Of a stretch of 64,000 nt of DNA, positions 36,255-44,068 are shown piece after piece. Below the pieces are notes generated by a model that did not search any database, was not told the DNA's origin, and saw only the letters and a program-made list of their open reading frames with translations. Source of the stretch: GCA-2862585 sp965661345 (GTDB lineage: Bacteria; Bacteroidota; Bacteroidia; Flavobacteriales; UBA7312). How positions within the stretch are numbered: position 1 is the first letter of the stretch; each line of letters begins with the position of its first letter. A program made the translations under genes and the position numbers. The stretch is from the NCBI GenBank assembly GCA_965661345.1, contig CBFIDK010000001.1, positions 62,001-126,000 on the forward strand, written 5' to 3'.

Positions 36255-36524
36255 ATGAATGTAAAACCACTAGCAGACAGAGTATTAGTAGAACCTGCAC
36301 AAGCTGAAACTACTACCGCTTCTGGAATTATCATTCCAGATACTGCACAAGAAAAACCACAAAAAGGTACTGTTGTTGCCGTTGGCGATGGCAAAAAAGA
36401 TGAGCCTCTAACTGTAAAAGTTGGAGACAATGTATTGTATGGAAAATACTCTGGAACAGAATTGAAGTTCGAGGGCAAAGACTATATGATCATGCGTGAG
36501 TCAGATATACTAGCAATCATTTAA
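36255..36524 (+). CDS. groES: Co-chaperonin GroES
   Basis: 89-residue heat-shock chaperonin lid protein. Key stretches are VKPLADRVLVEPAQAETTTA, the mobile loop SGIIIPDTAQEKPQKG, GTVVAVGDGKKDE, VGDNVLYGKYSGTEL and the end YMIMRESDILAII. It forms the seven-membered lid of GroEL in the cytoplasm. groEL follows after 13 bases. No CIRCE operator for HrcA is visible upstream, in keeping with many Bacteroidota. The hairpin at 36187 is the only strong structure in the leader region. Confidence 0.97.
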   Translation: MNVKPLADRVLVEPAQAETTTASGIIIPDTAQEKPQKGTVVAVGDGKKDEPLTVKVGDNVLYGKYSGTELKFEGKDYMIMRESDILAII

Positions 36525-36537
36525 AAAACAAAAACTA

Positions 36538-38169
36538 ATGGCAAAAGAAATAAAATTTGATATTGAAGCAAGAGACGCCCTAAAAAGAGGCGTAGATGCT
36601 CTTGCAAATGCAGTAAAAGTAACTCTTGGACCTCAAGGAAGAAATGTCGTTATCGATAAAAAATTTGGAGGACCATCAATCACTAAAGATGGCGTTACGG
36701 TAGCGAAAGAAATCGAATTAGTTGACACCATTGAAAACATGGGTGCTCAGATGGTTAAAGAAGTTGCATCAAAGACCGCTGATATTGCTGGAGACGGCAC
36801 TACAACCGCAACAGTCTTAGCTCAAGCTATTGTGTCTAATGGCCTTAAAAATGTTGCTGCAGGCGCAAACCCAATGGACTTAAAAAGAGGAATTGACAAA
36901 GCAGTAGCAGTAGTGGTCGAGAATCTAAAATCTCAATCACAAGAAGTTGGTGATAGCATTGAAAAGATACAACAAGTCGGCGCTATTTCTGCAAACAACG
37001 ACAACACCATTGGTTCATTAATTGCCGAAGCTATGGATAAAGTCAAGAAGGAAGGCGTTATTACTGTAGAAGAGGCCAAAGGAACCGACACATATGTTGA
37101 AGTGGTTGAAGGTATGCAATTCGACAGAGGCTATTTATCGCCATACTTCGTTACCAATGCCGAAAAAATGTTAACCGAAATGGAAAATCCTTACATTCTT
37201 ATTTACGACAAGAAGATTTCGAATATGAAGGATTTATTACCTGTTTTAGAACCTGCAGCACAGTCTGGAAAGCCATTATTAATAATTGCTGAAGACGTTG
37301 ATGGTGAAGCTCTAGCTACATTGGTAGTAAACAAAATGAGAGGATCACTAAAAATTGCTGCCGTTAAAGCCCCTGGATTTGGCGACAGAAGAAAAGCAAT
37401 GCTTGAAGACATCGCTATTCTAACTGGTGGAACTGTAATTTCTGAAGAAAGAGGTTTCAAACTCGAAAACGCTACTTTAGAGATGCTAGGAACAGCTGAA
37501 AAAGTAAGTATTGACAAAGACAATACGACTGTAGTAAACGGCGCAGGCGAAAAGGATAATATCGCCGCTAGAGTTAATCAAATCAAAGCGCAGATAGAAA
37601 CAACTACTTCTGACTACGATAGAGAAAAACTTCAAGAGCGATTAGCTAAACTTGCCGGTGGTGTAGCTGTACTATATGTAGGCGCTGCATCTGAAGTAGA
37701 AATGAAAGAAAAGAAAGATAGAGTTGACGATGCCTTACACGCTACAAGAGCTGCCGTTGAGGAAGGGATAATTCCTGGTGGTGGTGTAGCACTAGTACGT
37801 GCTGCTGATGCTCTAACCGATCTTAAAGGCGATAATGCTGATGAAACAACAGGTATTCAAATCGTGACTAGAGCGATTGAAGAGCCGTTAAGACAAATCG
37901 TTGCTAATGCAGGAAACGAAGGTTCTGTCGTTGTTTCTAAGGTAAAAGAAGGAAAAGCCGATTTTGGATATAATGCCAAAAAAGAAATATACGAAAACAT
38001 GTTTGAAGCAGGCATTATTGACCCTACAAAAGTAACGCGCGTAGCTTTAGAAAACGCTGCTTCTGTAGCAGGAATGTTGCTAACTACTGAATGTGTATTG
38101 GCAGAAATACCTGAAGAAACGCCCCCAATGCCACCGATGGGCGGCGGCGGCATGCCAGGTATGATGTAA
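36538..38169 (+). CDS. groEL: Chaperonin GroEL
   Basis: 543 residues, full length. Diagnostic segments are VTLGPQGRNVVIDKKFGGPS, the nucleotide site GDGTTTATVLAQ near 86, NDNTIGSLIAEAM, the apical-domain ERGFKLENAT region, and RAAVEEGIIPGGGVAL near 404. The tail ends in a Gly/Met-rich MPPMGGGGMPGMM. It forms the double-ring folding chamber with GroES. A perfect terminator hairpin follows the stop. Codon choice appears more biased than in neighbouring genes, as expected for a highly expressed gene. Confidence 0.98.
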   Translation: MAKEIKFDIEARDALKRGVDALANAVKVTLGPQGRNVVIDKKFGGPSITKDGVTVAKEIELVDTIENMGAQMVKEVASKTADIAGDGTTTATVLAQAIVSNGLKNVAAGANPMDLKRGIDKAVAVVVENLKSQSQEVGDSIEKIQQVGAISANNDNTIGSLIAEAMDKVKKEGVITVEEAKGTDTYVEVVEGMQFDRGYLSPYFVTNAEKMLTEMENPYILIYDKKISNMKDLLPVLEPAAQSGKPLLIIAEDVDGEALATLVVNKMRGSLKIAAVKAPGFGDRRKAMLEDIAILTGGTVISEERGFKLENATLEMLGTAEKVSIDKDNTTVVNGAGEKDNIAARVNQIKAQIETTTSDYDREKLQERLAKLAGGVAVLYVGAASEVEMKEKKDRVDDALHATRAAVEEGIIPGGGVALVRAADALTDLKGDNADETTGIQIVTRAIEEPLRQIVANAGNEGSVVVSKVKEGKADFGYNAKKEIYENMFEAGIIDPTKVTRVALENAASVAGMLLTTECVLAEIPEETPPMPPMGGGGMPGMM

Positions 38170-38176
38170 TCAATTT

Positions 38177-38205
38177 AAAAAAACCCCAAAATTTTTGGGG
38201 TTTTT
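38177..38205 (+). terminator. Rho-independent terminator of groESL
   Basis: A-run, CCCC, AAAA, TTTTT, GGGG, then TTTTT: an AT-rich stem with a four-GC core directly after the groEL stop codon. The flanking A and T runs make it function in either direction in principle. Confidence 0.85.
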
Positions 38206-38251
38206 AATTGCTTTTTTCATAGCTTAGCAAGTCTTTTGAAAAGCCATGATC

Positions 38252-39064
38252 ATGAACTCAAAAATTACAAAGCTATTTACAGTTTTCCTTTTTTTGTATA
38301 GCTATACTATCAAATCCCAAACAGCTAACCAACTAATTCGCATCAATAACGTAGCCGATAACAACGCTATGAACGCCATTGCTTCACCAAACGAAGGAAG
38401 CTTGGTTTACGTTAGTTCTTCTGATAATGTCTATTATTTTGGAAACGGTACATGGAACTTAATTGGAGGATCAGGCTCAACAACAGACACCAATGACGAT
38501 GCGTGGGGAGTGACAGGTGAAGATTTAGTTTCAGACATAAACAGAACAGGAAAAGTAACCATTGGTCAATCTGGAAACACAACGATTAAATTAGATGTAA
38601 ATGGACAAACAATTGTCCGTAATTTACCCAATGATTTAAGCGGTGGAAAAGGAGTTATTAAATCTGACGATGGAGAATTGCGTTCAGACACCTATACCTC
38701 GCATGTTCATGGTGGTATTGTTAGCTATTCTTGGAAAAACCTTTGCCACACAAAGAAAGGCGTAGTAGTAACTGGCCATTATAAATCAGATAACAATTGT
38801 TCTAATGGACACTTTCAATTTAGGTTTCATATATGGGTAACACCACCTTCAGTTAGTTTTGTCTATCCGCCATACGTACTAGTATATAATGACGGAAATG
38901 CTTCATTTACTTATGATTTAAACTCAACTATTCTTACTGTAACGGCACCAACTTACTGTGGTAGTTACTCAACCCAATTCAGATTATTTAACAATAATTT
39001 ACAAATGAAGCAAGGGAGTTCTGCCAGCCCACTTGAAATGGATATAAGAGTCGAAGGCTATTAA
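38252..39064 (+). CDS. Secreted protein, tandem paralog 1 of 3
   Basis: 270 residues from the ATG at 38252 (an ATG two codons upstream is equally possible). A signal peptide (about residues 1-22, ending YTIKSQ) is followed by ANQLIRINNVADNNAMNAIA. A shared module follows: NEGSLVYV, WNLIGGSGS, then TDTNDDAWGVTGEDLVSDIN, RTGKVTIGQSGNT and KLDVNGQTIVRNLP. The last half has conserved Cys (NNCSNGHFQFRFH) and beta-rich sequence ending in RVEGY. There is no clear type IX sorting tail. The architecture resembles secreted phage-tail-fibre-like or adhesin repeats of Bacteroidota. The function is not recognised. Two paralogs follow immediately. Confidence 0.85.
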   Translation: MNSKITKLFTVFLFLYSYTIKSQTANQLIRINNVADNNAMNAIASPNEGSLVYVSSSDNVYYFGNGTWNLIGGSGSTTDTNDDAWGVTGEDLVSDINRTGKVTIGQSGNTTIKLDVNGQTIVRNLPNDLSGGKGVIKSDDGELRSDTYTSHVHGGIVSYSWKNLCHTKKGVVVTGHYKSDNNCSNGHFQFRFHIWVTPPSVSFVYPPYVLVYNDGNASFTYDLNSTILTVTAPTYCGSYSTQFRLFNNNLQMKQGSSASPLEMDIRVEGY

Positions 39065-39081
39065 ACTAAATCTTCATAGTT

Positions 39082-39894
39082 ATGAAAAAAATATCTCTTC
39101 TAATATTATTTAGCTTTTTGATAAGCATCTATGCTATGGCACAAAATGCTAGTCAACTTATCCGTCTGAATAATGTAGCCGATAACAATGTCATGAATGC
39201 CATTTCATCGCCCAATGAGGGTAGTTTGGTTTATGTCATCTCAACAAATAACATCTACTATTACGGAAATGGCACTTGGAACTTAATTGGAGGCTCTGGA
39301 GCCATAACCGATACTAATGACGATGCCTGGGGAGTAACTGGAGAAGACATCGCTTCGGACATTAGCAGAACAGGAAAAGTAACCATTGGTCAGGCTGGAA
39401 GCACAACTGTTAAATTAGACGTTAATGGCAGGACAATTGTACGAAATTTACCAATTGACGAAGGTATAAATGCAAAGTCACTTCTTCATTCTACCAATGG
39501 GGAATTACGATCAGACAAATATACTGTTCCGCACTCCTATATATTATTACTAACCTCAGACTGGCAAGATCTTTGCTTTGCAAAAAATGGAGCTACAGTA
39601 ACTGGATTTTATACAAGTAATAGCTATTGTTCCGAAGGGCATTTTCAATTTAAATATCAAAATGGACAATCTGTACCATTCTTCATGGTATATCACCTAG
39701 AAGGTCCATTTCCTTCCCCATTCACCTATGACTCATCAACGGGTATTTATACTTCTACATCTTCCTGTGGTCCAGATTATGCCGCACCAGCTACGACTCA
39801 GTTTAGAGTAGTTAACGATATCTTACAAGTACGAAACGCAGTTCCTTCATCTCCAATGTTGCATTTATTCTATATTAGAGTTGAAGGGTATTAA
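39082..39894 (+). CDS. Secreted protein, tandem paralog 2 of 3
   Basis: 270 residues, starting 17 bases after paralog 1. Signal peptide MKKISLLILFSFLISIYAMA, then QNASQLIRLNNVADNNVMNA. The shared module (WNLIGGSGA, TDTNDDAWGVTGEDIASDIS, RTGKVTIGQAGST) is almost identical to paralog 1, whereas the last 120 residues are much less similar apart from aligned features: LCFAKNGATVTGFYTS, a Cys, GHFQFKYQ and the terminal RVEGY. A strongly conserved first half with a divergent second half suggests a common export or assembly part and a variable outer part. That is inference. Confidence 0.85.
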   Translation: MKKISLLILFSFLISIYAMAQNASQLIRLNNVADNNVMNAISSPNEGSLVYVISTNNIYYYGNGTWNLIGGSGAITDTNDDAWGVTGEDIASDISRTGKVTIGQAGSTTVKLDVNGRTIVRNLPIDEGINAKSLLHSTNGELRSDKYTVPHSYILLLTSDWQDLCFAKNGATVTGFYTSNSYCSEGHFQFKYQNGQSVPFFMVYHLEGPFPSPFTYDSSTGIYTSTSSCGPDYAAPATTQFRVVNDILQVRNAVPSSPMLHLFYIRVEGY

Positions 39895-39910
39895 AATTAA
39901 TAACTCAGGT

Positions 39911-40690
39911 ATGAAAAAATTATGTATTCTAATTCCGTTAAGCTTATTAATAAGTTTGTTTAGTCAAGCCCAAAGTTCTAGCCAACTTGTTCGTTTAAAT
40001 AATGTGACTGATAATAATGCAATGAATGCTATTTCCTCTCCCCTTCAAGGAAATTTGGTTTACGTTAATTCTGTAAATGACATTTATTATTTTGATGGCC
40101 TTTCATGGAATTTATTAGCAGGCGGGTCAGGATCCGCAACTGACACCAATGATGATGCTTGGGGAGTAACTGGAGAAGATATAGCTTCAGACATTAGTAG
40201 AACAGGAAAAGTAACCATTGGCCCATCGGGAAATACAAGCGTGAAATTAGATATAAATGGGCAAGCCATTATTAGAAATTTACCTGATGACAATTATGGA
40301 AGAGGGGTACTTCATGCCCCTAACGGTGAATTACATTCAGATAGGTATACTTCTCAATTTCATACTGCAGGCTTTTTACCAACAGGAGGCTGGATAAACA
40401 TGAACTATGTAGAAAATGGGGTTGTAGTAACAGGCTATTATTCATTTTATTATGGGTGCTCATCAGGTCATTTTGAATTTAGATATCAGGCAGGTCAATC
40501 ACCACTATATGTTCTAGAATATAATAATGGAGGCGCCTCTTTTTCCTATAATGGATCGACAGGAAACTATCAAGTTAATGGTGGCACTTGCCCCTATATG
40601 TTCTATTTTAGAATAAGTAACAATATGCTTCAAGTTTCACAACCAACTTTTGGGGGTGTTACTTTAGATTTGAGAATAAAGGCCTATTAA
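39911..40690 (+). CDS. Secreted protein, tandem paralog 3 of 3
   Basis: 259 residues from the ATG at 39911. A frame-open start ten codons earlier would overlap paralog 2 and lose the signal peptide at the N-terminus. Signal peptide MKKLCILIPLSLLISLFSQA, then QSSSQLVRLNNVTDNNAMNA and the shared module with TDTNDDAWGVTGEDIASDIS. The second half has YVENGVVVTGYYS, Cys, GHFEFRYQAGQSP and ends RIKAY. It is followed by a long palindromic terminator shared with the convergent gene. Function unknown. Confidence 0.85.
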   Translation: MKKLCILIPLSLLISLFSQAQSSSQLVRLNNVTDNNAMNAISSPLQGNLVYVNSVNDIYYFDGLSWNLLAGGSGSATDTNDDAWGVTGEDIASDISRTGKVTIGPSGNTSVKLDINGQAIIRNLPDDNYGRGVLHAPNGELHSDRYTSQFHTAGFLPTGGWINMNYVENGVVVTGYYSFYYGCSSGHFEFRYQAGQSPLYVLEYNNGGASFSYNGSTGNYQVNGGTCPYMFYFRISNNMLQVSQPTFGGVTLDLRIKAY

Positions 40691-40711
40691 ATTCAAATTT
40701 CTAATTAAAAA

Positions 40712-40739
40712 AAAGGGTTTCGAATATTCGAAACCCTTT
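40712..40739. terminator. Bidirectional terminator between convergent genes
   Basis: A perfect 28-base palindrome with AAAGGGTTTCGAAT as its left arm. A-rich sequence lies before it and A-rich after it, so both strands have T-tracts after the stem. It lies between the end of the third tandem paralog (plus) and the end of the acidic repeat protein gene (minus). Confidence 0.8.
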
Positions 40740-40759
40740 AAAAATAAAGTTGTTATTAA

Positions 40760-41581
40760 CTATCTATCAAGTGTCATTCGCTTTTCAATAGTGCCATCAT
40801 TATAAATATAAAACAAGATTTGATTAGGTGTAAACTGAACGCTTTTCCCTTGTAAATCTCTTATTTCTAGCAATTGTCTTTTTTGACTTTCATCATTAGA
40901 TGAATTATTTATGCCATTAAATAAATATAAGTTGTCTAGCAAATCTTCATCAAAAATGAAGTCTTCAGAATTTACGAAGTCAAAAAACACTTCGTCAAAA
41001 GCATTAAGCTCATCGAAATAATTGTTTAGAGAAGAAATGGTGTCATTAAAACTATCCCAATCAAAACTTCCTTCAGAATCAAAGAAATCTTCAAAGACGT
41101 TATCTATTTCTACAGAATCATTGTCTACAAGTAAAATGCTATCATTAAAATCCTCCCAATCAAAGCCTTCTTCAGAATCGAAGAAATCTTCAGCAGTAGT
41201 TTCAAAAAAGTTTTCATCGAAAGCATCTATTTCAAGAGAATCATTATATAAAAGAGTGATGAAATCATTGAAATCATTCCAATCAAAGTACCCTAATGAA
41301 TCAAAAAAATCTTCGAAATTTATATCTTCTCCAAAACCAAAATCATCTTCAAAGTCATTGTCATCTCCAAAATCAGGATTATTCACAGAGTCACAATTAA
41401 AAAGAATCTGTAAATCCAAATCGTTTAATTCGCCATCCTCATTGGCATCTATAGAAGAAAGAACTTCATATTCGATGGCAGATATTGTAAGATCTTGTCC
41501 TCCACAATCAAAAGTGTAAGTTTCTTGAGCCACAGCTACTCCCATGAACAGCATAAAGGCAGATAAGTAGTAAGTTTTCAT
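40760..41581 (-). CDS. Secreted, extremely acidic repeat protein with type IX-like C-terminus
   Basis: 273 residues. The signal peptide is MKTYYLSAFMLFMGVAVA. A dockerin/EF-hand-like calcium loop follows (DANEDGELNDLDLQ, residues about 47-60). Then comes a block (about 70-205) of Asp/Glu/Phe-rich imperfect repeats built on EDFFDSEGSFDWEDFND, present at least three times at 35-45-residue spacing, plus a fourth degenerate unit. The final 35 residues (EIRDLQGKSVQF, ILFYIYNDGTIEKRMTLDR) resemble a short type A sorting domain. Lys and Arg are almost absent before that tail. It is probably exported by the type IX system and may bind calcium. It is convergent with the three secreted paralogs. I do not recognise the family. 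Confidence 0.8.
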   Translation of the reverse strand: MKTYYLSAFMLFMGVAVAQETYTFDCGGQDLTISAIEYEVLSSIDANEDGELNDLDLQILFNCDSVNNPDFGDDNDFEDDFGFGEDINFEDFFDSLGYFDWNDFNDFITLLYNDSLEIDAFDENFFETTAEDFFDSEEGFDWEDFNDSILLVDNDSVEIDNVFEDFFDSEGSFDWDSFNDTISSLNNYFDELNAFDEVFFDFVNSEDFIFDEDLLDNLYLFNGINNSSNDESQKRQLLEIRDLQGKSVQFTPNQILFYIYNDGTIEKRMTLDR

Positions 41582-41606
41582 AGTTATAAGTATTTTGATT
41601 TATAAG

Positions 41607-41614
41607 CAAATCTA
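41607..41614 (-). promoter_or_regulatory. Candidate -7 box for the acidic repeat protein gene
   Basis: Minus strand TAGATTTG, an exact TAnnTTTG match, 26 bases upstream of the ATG and followed by C as in the other elements of this window. No good -33 TTTG at the right spacing. Confidence 0.35.
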
Positions 41615-41655
41615 GATTACTGGTTTTAAAAATAAAAACAAGAGCTGCAAAATCC

Positions 41656-42681
41656 TTACTCGTTCAAGGTGTTATTAGCCGCTCTGATTCGGAAAATTAA
41701 CATAAACATTATACCTAGTAATATGCAAGCAAATAGTAGGTGAGCATTTTGTACTGCTCCAATCACACCCAAATGCGATAATACTACCCCACTAATCAAC
41801 TCAATTGCCAAAATAAAATATAACCAACGCAAAGTGGTTATTTTGTAAAATCGCTCATTTATATAAGCGATGTAGGTAAGCATAGCTAATACCAACCACG
41901 AAAAGCTTCGGTGAATAAAAAATGAAACGCCAAGCTGTTCTGACCACTGTTCTCTGCCAATTCCTAATCGTGTTAGTTCGTCTATATATTCGCGTACCTG
42001 AGTGCCCAAAAACATTTGATAGAATGTTATAAAGAAACTTATCCAAACAAGATAATAAACCACTTTGGGAACAACTAAATTTTTCGATTGGGTGGGACTA
42101 ACCATACGAATGATGTACAACTGAATACCAATAATTAGAAGCGCAAAAAATAGATGGACAGTAATTGTCCATGGCACTAAGTTTGATGCTACAACAATAG
42201 AGCCAAACCATCCCTGGAAAAGCATGAACACCAAATTAAAAAAGGATAAAAAAAGTAATAGCCGATGCTTTCTATATGCAAATGCTATCCAAATAAATAA
42301 AATTAACACCGAATTCCCAGCCAATAGGCCTAGCAAACGGTTAATATATTCAGTCCATGTTTTTCTGGCGTTAAAATCCTCTTCTTTAGTAAGATTAGGA
42401 TCGTTTTTTAGCTGCATTGCTACTTCCGACATGCCAACTGCTGAAAGCAAAGCCGCAAACTTCTCTACTTTTTCTTGACGCTTCTCTACAAACTTATCCT
42501 TGTAATCTAAGGGGACTTGGCTGATTTCTGTGGGTGGTATCCATTGATCAAAACATTTAGGCCAATCCGGACAGCCCATGCCGCTTCCTGTTACTCGCAC
42601 AAAACTTCCAGCAATAACTACCAAAAAAATGAATACCAATGCCAGCCAATTAAAACGGACGAATAACTTAGAAAAATCCAT
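41656..42681 (-). CDS. ctaA: Heme A synthase (CtaA/COX15 family)
   Basis: 341-residue polytopic membrane protein converting heme O to heme A for cytochrome oxidase. Eight hydrophobic segments are seen. Near the N-terminus are LVFIFLVVIAGSFVRVTGSG and MGCPDWPKCFDQW, which hold the conserved Gly and Cys residues of the family. ARKTWTEYINRLLGLLAGN follows near 108. WFGSIVVASNLVPWTITVHL gives the first heme-ligand His. GTQVREYIDEL and FIHRSFSWLVLA are in the second half, with NAHLLFACILLG at the end. It ends the transcript begun by the HMA lipoprotein gene 6 bases upstream. Confidence 0.95.
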   Translation of the reverse strand: MDFSKLFVRFNWLALVFIFLVVIAGSFVRVTGSGMGCPDWPKCFDQWIPPTEISQVPLDYKDKFVEKRQEKVEKFAALLSAVGMSEVAMQLKNDPNLTKEEDFNARKTWTEYINRLLGLLAGNSVLILFIWIAFAYRKHRLLLFLSFFNLVFMLFQGWFGSIVVASNLVPWTITVHLFFALLIIGIQLYIIRMVSPTQSKNLVVPKVVYYLVWISFFITFYQMFLGTQVREYIDELTRLGIGREQWSEQLGVSFFIHRSFSWLVLAMLTYIAYINERFYKITTLRWLYFILAIELISGVVLSHLGVIGAVQNAHLLFACILLGIMFMLIFRIRAANNTLNE

Positions 42682-42687
42682 AAAATA

Positions 42688-43059
42688 CTAATGAGTATCT
42701 ATTTTTACGTTCTCAACAGCCTGAAGAATTTCAACTTCTACCGAACTGACAGTATACAAACTGTCTTTTAGGGTATTGATTAAATCAATCATAGTGTATT
42801 CGCTGATTAGACTATTGTCATAATTCACAACCGCTTGCTTGCTTTCAAAATCAACCTCAGCTTTAGCTACACCATCTAATTTTTCCAATTCTTCATCAAT
42901 ATAAGCTGCACATCCAACCTGACAGCTCATGCCCTCAATCATGAATTCAGCTTTAGCATCAGCTAAAACTGTTACTTCTGAATCAACTTTGGAAGTTGAG
43001 TTCTGCCCGCAGCTAACGAGAACTAAAATTGATAAAACAGTTAAAAAGTTTTTGAACAT
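42688..43059 (-). CDS. HMA-domain lipoprotein (copper-binding type)
   Basis: 123 residues from the ATG at 43059. This start gives a lipoprotein signal MFKNFLTVLSILVLVSCGQN with lipobox LVSC. An upstream ATG would overlap the promoter region and is rejected. The mature part is a heavy-metal-associated ferredoxin fold beginning AEFMIEGMSCQVGCAAYIDE, with the two Cys spaced as CxxxC rather than the usual CxxC. I recall this variant from other Bacteroidota HMA proteins. It lies 6 bases before ctaA, which suggests a copper role linked to cytochrome oxidase assembly. This is inference. Confidence 0.8.
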   Translation of the reverse strand: MFKNFLTVLSILVLVSCGQNSTSKVDSEVTVLADAKAEFMIEGMSCQVGCAAYIDEELEKLDGVAKAEVDFESKQAVVNYDNSLISEYTMIDLINTLKDSLYTVSSVEVEILQAVENVKIDTH

Positions 43060-43082
43060 AATTTCATATTTATAATAGGTTA

Positions 43083-43090
43083 CAAAAATA
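43083..43090 (-). promoter_or_regulatory. Candidate -7 box for the HMA lipoprotein-ctaA transcript
   Basis: Minus strand TATTTTTG matches TAnnTTTG, 23 bases upstream of the chosen start at 43059. No TTTG at the best spacing is visible. Confidence 0.3.
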
Positions 43091-43113
43091 CTAACATATC
43101 TTCGCAAAAATTA

Positions 43114-43992
43114 TTGTTTGTGTCATTTTCTAACAAAAAAGTTTTTACCTGGCTTTTACTTATCCTTCTCGCTTTCATTTGGGGAAGCTCGTTTATACTT
43201 ATGAAAAAAGGCCTTATCGTTTTTAACGACCTGGAAGTGGCACAGCTAAGAATGAGCATAGCTTGGCTAAGCCTCTTGCCATTTGTTTGGAAAAAAATCT
43301 TCAAAATACAAAAGCACCACATTCTACCCATTATCATTGTTGGTTTATTCGGGAATGGAATACCTGCTTTCCTATTTACTAAAGCACAAACACAACTTGA
43401 CAGCTCACTCGTAGGAATATTAAATGCGCTCGTTCCTATTTTCACTTTTATTATTGCGGTTTTTTTGTTCAAAAATAAAGTTAAAAGAAGCCAGCTCGCT
43501 GGCTTATTAATTGGACTTTGTGGAGCCGTTTCACTTATAGCTTACGGAGGAGTGAACTTTGACAATATGAACTATTCGTACTACGTCATCGCCGCAACAA
43601 TATGCTATGCCATTAGTTTGAACACCATAAAAAACTCATTGCAGGATATGTCTTCAATGGATATCTCTGGTCTAGCATTTTTTGTGATTGGACCGTTCTG
43701 TTTATTGGCCTTATATTTTTCAGAGTTTAGCTACAAAATGCAGAATAGCGAAGGCGCCTCTACAGCCTTGTGGTATATCATCTTACTTTCTACGGTTGGC
43801 ACTTCTTTAGCACTAGTAGCATTCAATATTTTGGTAAAGAAAACCACTGCAATATTTGCTTCATCTGTAACCTATCTTATTCCCATTGTTGCTATATTTT
43901 GGGGCTTTGTAGACGGCGAACTAATCACCTGGAACCATTTCGTAAGCATAGGTATAATTTTGGGGGGAATTCACCTAGTCAACAAAGGGTAA
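43114..43992 (+). CDS. DMT-superfamily EamA-type transporter
   Basis: About 290 residues and ten membrane segments in two EamA halves. The first half has AFIWGSSFILMKKGL near residue 20, WLSLLPFVW and GLFGNGIPAFLFTKAQTQLD near 75. The second begins near 150 and includes SYYVIAATICYAISLN and VAIFWGFVDGE. It likely exports a small metabolite. The substrate is unknown. There is no ATG before the first helix, so translation starts at TTG (43114) or GTG (43120). I list the longer form. It is divergent from the HMA lipoprotein gene. Confidence 0.85.
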   Translation: MFVSFSNKKVFTWLLLILLAFIWGSSFILMKKGLIVFNDLEVAQLRMSIAWLSLLPFVWKKIFKIQKHHILPIIIVGLFGNGIPAFLFTKAQTQLDSSLVGILNALVPIFTFIIAVFLFKNKVKRSQLAGLLIGLCGAVSLIAYGGVNFDNMNYSYYVIAATICYAISLNTIKNSLQDMSSMDISGLAFFVIGPFCLLALYFSEFSYKMQNSEGASTALWYIILLSTVGTSLALVAFNILVKKTTAIFASSVTYLIPIVAIFWGFVDGELITWNHFVSIGIILGGIHLVNKG

Positions 43993-43998
43993 TTTTAT

Positions 43999-44029
43999 TT
44001 TGCTAGTTGTTTATTAATTATTACATTTG
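43999..44029 (+). promoter_or_regulatory. rplU-rpmA promoter
   Basis: TTTG (43999-44002), exactly 19 bases, then TACATTTG (44022-44029), followed by CACC. This is a textbook Bacteroidota promoter and the best match in the window. Transcription should start near 44036, leaving a leader of about 33 bases before the L21 ATG at 44069. Confidence 0.65.
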
Positions 44030-44068
44030 CACCCCACAAAAACAAAGTGGATTAAAAAAACATTTAGA

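Noticed and set aside
37203..37523. Long open frame on the minus strand inside groEL
   Set aside because: A shadow of the strongly biased groEL coding sequence, without its own promoter or homology.
38252..40690. Repeat array or CRISPR-like structure
   Set aside because: The repeated blocks are coding paralogs about 830 bases apart with conserved reading frame, not short direct repeats with spacers.
41022..41519. A 165-codon Ser/Lys-rich open frame on the plus strand
   Set aside because: It is the complement of the acidic repeat protein gene. Its Ser/Lys-rich repeats are simply the reverse reading of Asp/Glu/Phe codons, and it lacks a signal peptide or promoter.
44027..44068. An earlier L21 start
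   Set aside because: The codon is TTG and lies inside the promoter -7 box, so no transcript would cover it. The 44069 start gives the standard L21 N-terminus.
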